Assembly: GCA_050013075.1 (NCBI GenBank)
Contig: JBEKFZ010000082.1
Location: 1 to 18,407 of the forward strand
Origin: JBEKIK01 sp050013075
GTDB lineage: Bacteria > Planctomycetota > Planctomycetia > Pirellulales > Thermoguttaceae
DNA length: 18,407 nucleotides
Reading direction: 5' to 3'
Below are positions 1 to 7,400 of this stretch, in pieces (the first letter of the stretch is position 1; every line of letters starts with the position of its first letter). Below the pieces are notes generated by a model that was given only the letters and a program-made list of their open reading frames with translations, did not search any database and was not told where the DNA came from. The position numbers were made by a program, and so were the translations under genes.

Positions 1-670
1 CCTCGGGCAATTTATCAAGACCGGGCTGAACGCCGGGCGGTTGGCTGAACGCCGGCTTGGGATCGAATTGCGCGAATTTGTCGTACATTTCCTTGACGGA
101 ACCCCGTTTCAAATCTTCCAAGCGCCGCGAAGACATGCGGGCGAAGACCGTGTCGGGCCACTCGGCCGTTACCTCCGTATAAAATTTGGTTGCCGTTTCC
201 AGTTTGCCCAGCGACTCCCAAGCTCGGGCCAGGCCGAAGGCGGCTTGGGCGCGTAGAGCGTGCGATGGGCTTTGTGCGTAGACCAATTGATACAGCCCCA
301 GGGCCTTGTTCAATAGCGGTTTGGCGGTAGCCTTGTTTACAAAGAGCATGTTACAACCTTGGGCAAGTTGCAGATCGGCCGCCACAAGGTCCGCCGCCGT
401 TGCGGCGCGAGAATTGGGATAGACTTCGGCAACTGTTTCCAGCGCCGCCGATGGATTAAGCTCATCAAACGCCGTGAAAAATTGCGTCCAAGCCCTGTTC
501 GACTGGGAGGCCGATTCGCTGGTCCACCACGTCCAGAAAATCACGGCTAATATCACCACGATTACCGCTGCCAAGATGACGTTCTGATAGGGTTTGATCT
601 TGGTAAACGTCTGGGTAAGCCATAGGGCAAGGGCATTTTGATGCAGCTTGTGGCGTTCTTCGCTTTTCAT
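1..670 (-). CDS. Membrane-anchored TPR-like protein (C-terminus cut by window edge)
   Basis: Reading the minus strand from the ATG at 670-668 gives 223 uninterrupted codons that run off the left edge, so the C-terminus is missing. The first ~28 residues are polar and basic, followed by one strong membrane segment at about residues 29-49 (ILAAVIVVILAVIFW) and then an alanine-rich helical region. That region includes paired helices resembling degenerate tetratricopeptide repeats (AALETVAEVYPNSRAA; ALRAQAAFGLARAWESLGK; ATKFYTEVTAEWPDTVFA). A short N-terminal anchor followed by TPR-like helices resembles the YfgM/TPR_21 type of anchored periplasmic scaffold; that assignment is from style only. 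Near residue 200 it becomes proline-rich (FDPKPAFSQPPGVQPGLDKLP). The upstream AAGG is a weak ribosome site 9 nt from the ATG. It diverges from the helicase gene and has its own candidate promoter at 741-769. Exact partner or role is unknown. Confidence 0.8.
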   Translation of the reverse strand, partial: MKSEERHKLHQNALALWLTQTFTKIKPYQNVILAAVIVVILAVIFWTWWTSESASQSNRAWTQFFTAFDELNPSAALETVAEVYPNSRAATAADLVAADLQLAQGCNMLFVNKATAKPLLNKALGLYQLVYAQSPSHALRAQAAFGLARAWESLGKLETATKFYTEVTAEWPDTVFARMSSRRLEDLKRGSVKEMYDKFAQFDPKPAFSQPPGVQPGLDKLPE

Positions 671-740
671 GTTCTACCGCCTTGTGGAAATCGGGAATAA
701 TTAAAGTGTTGGCAAAAAGATTCACTAATGTGAGTATAAA

Positions 741-769
741 AGTATAAATCCACCGTCCAGAATACGCAA
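741..769 (-). promoter_or_regulatory. Candidate sigma70 promoter for the TPR-like gene
   Basis: On the minus strand TTGCGT (769-764) and TATACT (746-741) are separated by 17 nt. The -10 box matches consensus at 5 of 6 positions, the -35 at the TTG core. Transcription would start near 734, about 64 nt before the ATG at 670. A second AGTATA copy at 733-738 gives an alternative -10. Pattern match only. Confidence 0.45.
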
Positions 770-828
770 GATCGGTAAATCAAGGAAAAATCCAGTTGAA
801 ATTACCGGAATTCGTCAAAGTCGGCCTG

Positions 829-858
829 TTGACAGTTCGCATAAAACTCATACATAAT
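829..858 (+). promoter_or_regulatory. Candidate sigma70 promoter for the helicase gene
   Basis: A perfect TTGACA (829-834) and CATAAT (853-858; 5 of 6 matches) lie 18 nt apart in the divergent spacer. The predicted start of transcription, near 865, is about 78 nt upstream of the ATG at 943. This helps decide the start of the helicase: the upstream in-frame ATG at 796 would lie before this promoter. Confidence 0.5.
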
Positions 859-942
859 TTTCGTTTTATTTTAATTGTTCTTAAGCGCGGGTTGGCGATT
901 TCAACCAAAGCGCGACCAACGGTCGCCGCTTTATGGCAAACC

Positions 943-2919
943 ATGAATCTCAATCCCGCCCAACTCGAAGCCGTGCAGACGCTTTCCGGCCCCTTGTTGG
1001 TGCTTGCCGGGGCGGGAACGGGAAAAACCCGGGTCGTAACCTGTCGCATAGCCGAACTTATTCGCAGCCGGGTCCGGCCGCAGCGGGTGTTGGCCGTTAC
1101 TTTTACCAACAAAGCCGCCGACGAAATGCAGCAACGCTCGGCCGCCCTGCTGGGAAAACGGCTTAAGGAACGCCCGGAAATTTCGACTTTTCACTCGCTT
1201 TGTGTGCGCATATTGCGCCGGCAGATTCGGCATCTGGGCTATCCGGCTCAATTCGCCATATACGATCGCGGCGATCAGGAAGGCGTCGCCCGCAGCGTGC
1301 TCAGGGAAATAAAGGTGGCCAATGCCCAGTTGCGGCCCGGCGACTTGCTGTATTTCATCGGCCGTTGGAAAAACTCCGGCGTCCGCCCGGAACAGGCGGG
1401 CAATCGGGCCGAAACCGACAAGGAACATCTCGCCGCCGCGGCCTATCGCCGGTACCAAAATGCCTTGAAAGCGGCCGGGGCATTGGATTTCGACGACTTG
1501 CTGGTTTGCACCGAAGATCTGTTTTCCCAGTTTCCCAAAATCAGCCAGGCCGAGGCCGACCGCTTCGATCATCTGCTGGTGGATGAATATCAGGATACCA
1601 ACGGCACTCAATATCGGATTGTAAAAGCCCTGGCTGCCAAGCATCGAAACATTTGCGTGGTGGGCGACGACGATCAATCGATATACGGCTGGCGCGGGGC
1701 GGAATTGGCGCACATACTCCGCTTCAAAAACGATTGGCCCGAGGCCAAAGTCGTGCGCCTGGAACTGAATTACCGCTCCACGCGGGAGATCGTCGGCTGG
1801 GCGAACCGGCTAATCGCCTTCAACAAACTCCGCCACGATAAAGTCCTGCAAGCCACCATAAGCGGCGAGACTCCGCGAATTCTGCAACTCCAAGACGAAG
1901 CGGCGGAGGCAAAAACGGTAGTCGATGAAATCGCCGCGCGCCTAGGTTCCCATAAATGCCGCCCCAAGGATTTCGCCGTCCTTTGCCGCACAAACGAACA
2001 GCCCAGGGCCTTCGAGACCGAACTCAGGCGGGCGAAAATTCCGTATATCCTCCTGGGCGGGATGTCGTTCTACGACCGCAAGGAAGTCCGCGACGTGCTG
2101 GCGTATTTGAAATTGCTGGCCAATCCGGCCGATGAAGTCTCGCTTTTGCGCATCATCAACACTCCGCATAGGGGAATCAGCCAATCCACGGTTAAACGCC
2201 TGTTGGACGAAGCCATAGGCAAGAGCAAGCCTATTTGGAGCATTTTTCCGCACGCGGCCTATCTGGATAATCTATCCGCGCCGGCAGTCGAGGCCGTGCA
2301 AAAATTCCGCGGCCTTATCGAGCGTTATCGCAAGCAAGTCGAGCGCCGGCCGTTGGTCGATGTGCTTAAAGAACTACTGCAGGAAATCGGTTATAAACAG
2401 GAATTGGCCCGGCAATATCCCGACGCCGGCGATCAAGAGTCGCGTTGGGCGAGCGTCGAGGAATTGGTCAATGCCCTGGGATCGTACTCGCGGCGTTCGT
2501 CGCCGGCCACGCTGGCGGGTTTTTTACACGAAACGGCCTTGGCTGGCAATGAGCCGGATCGCGACAAACAATCGCAACTCGATCGCGACGCGGTCGCGCT
2601 TATGACCCTTCATGCCGCCAAGGGATTGGAGTTTACCGAAGTTTATATGGTCGGCATGGAAGAAGGCCTGCTGCCGCATCACCGCTCGGTGGCCGGCGAC
2701 GGCGGGGCGGCCCTGGACGAAGAACGCCGCCTGTGTTACGTGGGCGTTACCCGCGCAAAGCGGCGACTGACGCTAACCATGGCCCTAACCCGCAACAAAT
2801 GGGGCAAGCCCCGGCCGACCGTCCCCAGCCGGTTCCTATATGAAATCACCGGCCGGGCCGATAATCCGAATTACCGGGCGATCAAGCATAAAAAACATCC
2901 ATCCCGCAGTTCGCGATAA
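943..2919 (+). CDS. Rep/PcrA/UvrD-type superfamily 1A 3'-5' DNA helicase
   Basis: Predicted cytoplasmic ATP-dependent single-strand DNA translocase/helicase acting in replication restart or repair. All SF1A motifs are visible: Q-motif region LNPAQLEAV, Walker A AGAGTGKT (residues 22-29), ISTFHSL motif Ib region, DEYQD Walker B (214-218), VVGDDDQSIYGWRGA motif III, LELNYRST motif IV, TLHAAKGLEF motif V, and EERRLCYVGVTRAKRRL motif VI (593-609). The VGDDDQSIY form, the VYMVGMEEGLLPH stretch and the ending soon after PSRFLYEI resemble Escherichia coli Rep (673 residues) more than UvrD, and the long C-terminal tail of UvrD/PcrA is absent. I chose ATG 943 (658 residues). An in-frame ATG at 796 would add 49 residues unlike the family and would precede the candidate promoter at 829-858. 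No clear Shine-Dalgarno site is visible. Rep versus PcrA orthology is not settled by eye. Confidence 0.93.
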   Translation: MNLNPAQLEAVQTLSGPLLVLAGAGTGKTRVVTCRIAELIRSRVRPQRVLAVTFTNKAADEMQQRSAALLGKRLKERPEISTFHSLCVRILRRQIRHLGYPAQFAIYDRGDQEGVARSVLREIKVANAQLRPGDLLYFIGRWKNSGVRPEQAGNRAETDKEHLAAAAYRRYQNALKAAGALDFDDLLVCTEDLFSQFPKISQAEADRFDHLLVDEYQDTNGTQYRIVKALAAKHRNICVVGDDDQSIYGWRGAELAHILRFKNDWPEAKVVRLELNYRSTREIVGWANRLIAFNKLRHDKVLQATISGETPRILQLQDEAAEAKTVVDEIAARLGSHKCRPKDFAVLCRTNEQPRAFETELRRAKIPYILLGGMSFYDRKEVRDVLAYLKLLANPADEVSLLRIINTPHRGISQSTVKRLLDEAIGKSKPIWSIFPHAAYLDNLSAPAVEAVQKFRGLIERYRKQVERRPLVDVLKELLQEIGYKQELARQYPDAGDQESRWASVEELVNALGSYSRRSSPATLAGFLHETALAGNEPDRDKQSQLDRDAVALMTLHAAKGLEFTEVYMVGMEEGLLPHHRSVAGDGGAALDEERRLCYVGVTRAKRRLTLTMALTRNKWGKPRPTVPSRFLYEITGRADNPNYRAIKHKKHPSRSSR

Positions 2920-3043
2920 CCGCTGCCCCATCTTATCCAATTTGATTGTTTTAACAATTGTATATAGAAATTAATGTAGCTCTGTATAAGGAATTTCGCT
3001 ACACTGACTTACCATCTATTCCCCAGTTGCCGAAATTATCTAA

Positions 3044-3166
3044 TTATTGAGTCTCAGGAATAAATGTCGTGTTTTCCTATCAGAGCCGGGCCGTGTCGGC
3101 CCGGAATTACCGGGGCGACACGCCCTGGCTCTGACTTTATGTGGCATTTTTTCTGAGATTCAATAA
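3044..3166. repeat. 123-bp imperfect nested palindrome (two hairpins inside a foldback)
   Basis: The ends TTATTGAGTCTCAG (3044-3057) and the complement of CTGAGATTCAATAA (3153-3166) match except for one position that is a G:T wobble. TCAGAGC (3080-3086) pairs with GCTCTGA (3128-3134). Inside lie two separate hairpins: CCGGGCCG-TGT-CGGCCCGG (3086-3104, perfect 8-bp stem) and CCGGGGCG-ACA-CGCCCTGG (3110-3128, one wobble), joined by AATTA. The two loops, TGT and ACA, are complementary. The element can thus form one long cruciform or two short hairpins, as in paired REP/BIME-type or MITE-like repeats. No clear target-site duplication was seen. Whether other copies exist cannot be told from this window. 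Confidence 0.75.
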
Positions 3167-3167
3167 A

Positions 3168-3204
3168 CCGCGACCGACCAACCTTCGGTTGGTGCCCATC
3201 GCGG
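3168..3204 (+). promoter_or_regulatory. Leader hairpin upstream of the MRE11-like gene
   Basis: CCGCGA (3168-3173) pairs with TCGCGG (3199-3204), enclosing ACCAACC-TTC-GGTTGGT (3177-3193, 7-bp stem, 3-nt loop) with an asymmetric internal loop CCG/GCCCA. It ends 36 nt before the start codon at 3241 and is not followed by a T-run, so it is more likely a structured leader than an intrinsic terminator. Function is inferred only from position. Confidence 0.45.
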
Positions 3205-3223
3205 CTTTACAGGATTATAGCTT

Positions 3224-3239
3224 AGCGCATGGAGGCGCT
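3224..3239 (+). promoter_or_regulatory. Ribosome-binding site inside a small hairpin
   Basis: The Shine-Dalgarno GGAGG (3231-3235) lies 5 nt before ATG 3241 and fixes that start over the in-frame ATG at 3229. AGCGC (3224-3228) can pair with GCGCT (3235-3239), leaving ATGGAG as the loop, so the ribosome site is displayed or partly masked in a 5-bp hairpin next to the start codon. Confidence 0.55.
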
Positions 3240-3240
3240 T

Positions 3241-4488
3241 ATGTCGAATCTGCCTTTTCGATTCGTTCATGCCGGCGACTTTCATTTGGAACAGCCGCTT
3301 GGCGGCGTGGCTGAAGTGCCGGATCATCTCAGCGAACTGTTTATCGAAGCGCCTTATGCCGCCGCCGCGCGGGTGTTCGACGCCGCCGTGATCGAAGAGG
3401 CCGCCTTTTTGATCCTTTCGGGCGACATCCTGCATCCACTTTACGCCGGACCGCGCGGGGTGACGTTTCTATGCGAGCAATTCACCCGGCTGGCCGAACG
3501 GGAGATCGCCGTGTACTGGGTCGGCGGAACGGTCGATTCGCCCGACGAGTGGCCGGCGTCGATCGCGCTGCCCGCGAATGTCCGTGTTTTTTCTCGCGGC
3601 CGGGTGGATGAATTCGTCCACGAACATAACGGCGCGCCGATTGCCCGGCTGCTGGGAACCAGTTGCGACAAACAACGCACGATCCGCCCCGGCGATTTTC
3701 TCCCCGATCCCGGCGGGCTGCCGACCATCGCCATGGCCCACGGCAGCGCGGATCCGGCGGTTCTGCAAGCCCGGGGAATTCATTACTGGGCCTTGGGCGG
3801 CCGGCACGAACGGGTAACACCTGCCGGCGCGCCGCAAATAATCCACTACTGCGGCAGTCCGCAAGGCCGCCGACCGGAGGAAAACGGCGTGCACGGCTGC
3901 ACCTTGGCACAGGTTGATGAGCAGCGGCAAATCCGCACCAGTCTGATTCCCACCGACGCCGCGCGCTGGCTTAACGAGCGGATCGTGGTCGACAAAGAAA
4001 CGAGCCAATCCGACCTGGAAACGCGATTTCGCGAAAGAATCCACTCGATCCGCGAATCTGCGGCGAATATACATTTGCTGTTAACCTGGACGATCGCCGG
4101 CGGCGGACCACTGGTCAAGCAATTCCACTTCGGCAGGCTTGGCGCCGATCTGCTCGATCGGTTGCGGGCCGACTACGGTTTCGGCTCGCCTTCGGCCTGG
4201 AGCCTGTCGATCGAGGTCGAGCCGGCGGATCGCTTTGCGGAGGAGTGGTACGAGCAGGAAACCATTCGCGGCGACTTCCTTCGCGAAATCCGCCGCTTGC
4301 AGATGAATTCCGAGGAGCCATTGGAGTTGGAGGCGTATATCTCCGAGGCGCATCAAGCCGGTTCGCTGGGCGCAGTTGCACGGTTGGCCGATAAAAACGT
4401 CCGCGGGCGGGTGTTAAGCGAGGCGGCTCTGTTGGGCGCGGCCCTGCTCTCGGGCGACTCGGATGAGAACGAGGAGGGCCAATCATGA
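3241..4488 (+). CDS. SbcD/YhaO/MRE11-like metallophosphoesterase with degenerate metal-site motifs
   Basis: The protein (415 residues) has the calcineurin-like fold order of the MRE11/SbcD/YhaO family: DxH motif in HAGDFHLE (D13, H15), GD motif in LILSGDILH (D62), H167 in MAHG, and the C-terminal landmark HYCGSPQGRRPEENGVHGC typical of YhaO-type proteins. Family members are Mn-dependent DNA nucleases partnered with an SMC-like ATPase, which is encoded immediately downstream with an ATGA overlap, implying translational coupling. Oddly, the GNHD motif reads GTVD (96-99), so the metal-binding Asn and catalytic His are replaced. GHxH reads GGRH (186-189), losing one His, and GDxxD lacks its second acid (GDILH). 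The remainder (~230-415) would be the capping and partner-binding region. I am confident of the family, but nuclease activity is doubtful. The start is set by GGAGG at 3231-3235; the in-frame ATG at 3229 overlaps that site. Confidence 0.85.
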   Translation: MSNLPFRFVHAGDFHLEQPLGGVAEVPDHLSELFIEAPYAAAARVFDAAVIEEAAFLILSGDILHPLYAGPRGVTFLCEQFTRLAEREIAVYWVGGTVDSPDEWPASIALPANVRVFSRGRVDEFVHEHNGAPIARLLGTSCDKQRTIRPGDFLPDPGGLPTIAMAHGSADPAVLQARGIHYWALGGRHERVTPAGAPQIIHYCGSPQGRRPEENGVHGCTLAQVDEQRQIRTSLIPTDAARWLNERIVVDKETSQSDLETRFRERIHSIRESAANIHLLLTWTIAGGGPLVKQFHFGRLGADLLDRLRADYGFGSPSAWSLSIEVEPADRFAEEWYEQETIRGDFLREIRRLQMNSEEPLELEAYISEAHQAGSLGAVARLADKNVRGRVLSEAALLGAALLSGDSDENEEGQS

Positions 4489-7400
4489 AGATCAACGCCC
4501 TGGAAATCGACGGCTACGGCGTATGGACCGGGCTGCGGATCGAGCGAATTTCGGACTCTCTGAGCGTGATTTACGGCGCGAACGAGGCGGGCAAAACCAC
4601 CCTCCTGCAATTCATCCGCTCCATGCTCTACGGATTTTCAGCCGGGCGGCGGCGGTATTTCCCTCCTGTCCACGGCGGAAAAGCGGGCGGAATTATCGAC
4701 GTGTCGGGTCAGCCGGGCCGATTCGAAATCGCGCGCCATCTTCAAGCCGATGGTTCCGGCGCCGAGGAGGTCGTGCTTACCGCCCCGGACGGAACCCGCC
4801 AAGGCGAACACATCGTCAAACTGCTGCTTGCGAATATCGACGAGGCGATTTTCAACAATGTCTTCGCCATGGAACTGTGCGAATTGCAGGAATTGGCCAC
4901 GCTGGGCAATACCCAGGCGGCCGAATTGCTCTACAATTTGACCGCCGGGTTGGACCGCATTTCGCTGGTCGAAGTGATGCGGGAATTGGAAGCGTCCCGG
5001 AACCGGATCCTGGACTCCGGCGGAAAATCCTCGCAAGTCACCCAGCTTTGGGCCCAGCGGGAACGGCTGCGTTCGGAAATTGAGGGACTCGGCAATCTCA
5101 CGCGCCGCTTCGGCCAACTGGCTGCCCAGCGCGGCCAAATCGACGGCGATCTGATCCAGCTCGAAGAAGAAAAAAATCAGGCCCAACTGCAACTCCGCGC
5201 GGCGGAATTGGCCCTGACGCTGCGCGACCGCTGGTTGCAGCGCAAGGCCGTCCGGGACCAATTGGCCGCCTTGGGACCGCTGCCGCCGGTTCCGGAAAAA
5301 GAAATCGAACGCCTCGACACCCTGAACGTCCGGCTACAGAAACATCAACAGCGGATCGAACAGTTGCAAACACGGCAGGAAGAGCTTAAGACCGAAGCCT
5401 CGGGCTTGAAAATCAACGAATCCTTGCACACGCAAGCCGCGCGGATCGAAGCCTTGCTGGAACAAGAACCGTGGCTTACCTCGCTCAAAACGCGGATCGG
5501 CGAATTGGATGCCGAAATCACCGATTTGCAAAATGAACTAACCGCTCAGTGGCAGCGTCTGGGCTTAGACGAGGATATGGCGAGCAAGACGATGCCGATC
5601 CTTTCCGGCCGATCGCTTGCGGCTTTGCACTCGCCGGCCGGGGCGTTGCGGCGCTGCCGCGATGAACTGAAGCAGATAAAACGCGAACTGGATGAGGCCG
5701 ACAAAACGTCCAAATCGCTTACTCAACAAATCGAAGCCTCGCTCAGCGCCCGTGGAGAGCATGATCTTGGCGAGGCAATGGATCGCTGCGGAAACCTGGT
5801 GGCGCAGTATCGCCGGAGAGTGCAAATCGACCAGCGGCTCGATCAACTCACCCGGCACCAGAGCGATGCTGAGGAACAAAGCCGCCGGCTGGTTGAGCAT
5901 CAACTCCTGCCGGTCGGCGTTTTGGCCGGATTGGGGGCGGCGTTTATTTTGGGAATGGCGCTGATTCTGGCCGGCCTGTTCATGCCCGCCTCGATCACCG
6001 GCTCGATGGGTTGGGCCTTGGTCGTTTTGGGTTTGGCCGGCGGCGGGGCAACGGTGTTGGGAAAATATCTATTGGAAAAATCTCGCGCCTCGCGCTTGGA
6101 TTCCTGTCAAAAACAACTAATCATCCTTCAGTCGCAGCAGCAACAAGCGAAAAGCGAACGGGAAAAGTTGGACGCCCAGCTTCCACGCGGCGGCGGCCCG
6201 ATGGTCAGCCCCTTGGAGGCGGCCGAAAAAGATTTGGCCGCGCTCGAGGAATTGGTGCCCCTGGAAACGCGGCGAAACTCAGCCCGGCAGCAGGCAATCG
6301 CGGCCGGCACGCGCCTGTCGCAGGCGAAACAAGGGTACAAACCGGCCCGGCGCGGTTGGCGCGAGGCATTAACCGCTTTGGGACTGCCAAGCGGACTTTC
6401 CGTCCGGCAGGCGCGGCAGTTGTTCGGGCAGTGGCGGCACATGGCCGAATCGCAGCGCCGATTAAGCGAGCGCCGCGAGGAGGCGCAGCGCCATCGCCGG
6501 CAGTGGGATTCGCTCGCGTCACGGATCGCACAAACGGCGTCCGAGGCCGGAGCGACCCTGGACGGCACGGACGCGATGGAACATCTAAAACAACTCGCTA
6601 CGGCGTTGGACCGGCAAAAAGCCGAGGCAAACTGGCGCGAAACCATTCATCGGCGGATTCGGCGTTTGCGCCTGCGCCGCGCCAAGCACGAAGAGGCCGT
6701 GAGTCTTTTTAAACACCGGCGCCGCGAATTGTTTTTCCAGGCCGGGGCCGAAGATGAAACGGAATTCCGCCGTCGAGCCTTGCAACACGCCCGCGCGCAA
6801 ACATTGCTCCAGGAGCGAAATGCACTCGACGAGGAGATCGCCGCGGCGATCGGCAATCAATGTTCCGACGTGTCCGTTCGCCGGCAAATAGAGGAGGAAA
6901 CGGCCGGGCAGTGCGAGGTCCGGAGCATGGCGCTGAAAGAGCGGCTTGCCGCCGTGGAGGATCAAATCGGCCGGTGCATGGAAAAACGCGGGGAACTTTC
7001 CGCCAATATGCAGAACCTGGTCTCCGACCGTCAATTGCCCGGCAAACTACTCGAATTGGCCATGATCGAAAAAGGTCTGGAACAGGCGATTGATCGCTGG
7101 CAGGTTTTGGCGGCCGTGTGGAGAATTTTAGATCAAATCCGTTCGGCCTACGAAAGCAGTCGCCAGCCCGAAACGCTCCAAGAGGCATCAGGGTATCTTC
7201 ATCGCTTGACACAAGGCCGATACCGCCGGGTATGGACGCCGCTGGGAGAGGATGTGCTTCGCGTGGACGACGCCGAAGGCCGGTCCTTGCCCGTGGAAAA
7301 TCTCAGCCGTGGCACGCGCGAGCAGTTATTTCTCAGTCTGCGCATGGCCTTGGCCGCCGGTTATGCCAAGCGCGGGGCGTCATTGCCGCTGGTGCTGGAC

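Larger units (their letters stand above)
2920..3240. other. 321-nt intergenic region rich in inverted repeats
   Basis: Non-coding spacer between the helicase stop and the MRE11-like start. The first part (2920-3043) is AT-rich. It has a small perfect inverted repeat ATTGTT-TT-AACAAT near 2945-2958 and no convincing terminator T-run. The second part holds the 123-bp palindromic element (3044-3166), a GC hairpin (3168-3204) and a hairpin enclosing the ribosome-binding site (3224-3239), listed separately. I saw no strong sigma70 promoter; TATAGA and TGTATAAG near 2962-2991 are weak -10 candidates. Confidence 0.7.

Noticed and set aside
796..942. N-terminal extension of the helicase from ATG 796
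   Set aside because: The 49 extra residues do not resemble the family, and a TTGACA/CATAAT promoter lies inside this stretch; ATG 943 gives the usual helicase N-terminus.
931..1713. 260-codon open frame on the minus strand inside the helicase gene
   Set aside because: Overlaps a gene with all conserved helicase motifs and shows no recognisable domain; an antisense shadow of GC-rich codons.
3044..3204. CRISPR-like or tandem repeat array
   Set aside because: The repeats are inverted, not direct, with no regular spacers and no cas genes nearby.
3168..3204. Rho-independent terminator for the helicase gene
   Set aside because: No T-run follows the hairpin and it is 250 nt past the stop codon, close to the next start.
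3469..4074. 201-codon minus-strand open frame within the MRE11-like gene
   Set aside because: Low-complexity Arg/Gly/Pro-rich translation without motifs; shadow of the real gene.
4463..5083. 206-codon plus-strand frame spanning the MRE11-like/ATPase junction
   Set aside because: Arg/Pro/Gly-rich, no motifs, and overlaps the Walker A region of the real ATPase frame.
6011..6712. 233-codon plus-strand frame in the ATPase coiled-coil region
   Set aside because: Composition typical of a +1 shadow frame; the real frame continues without interruption and has coiled-coil periodicity.
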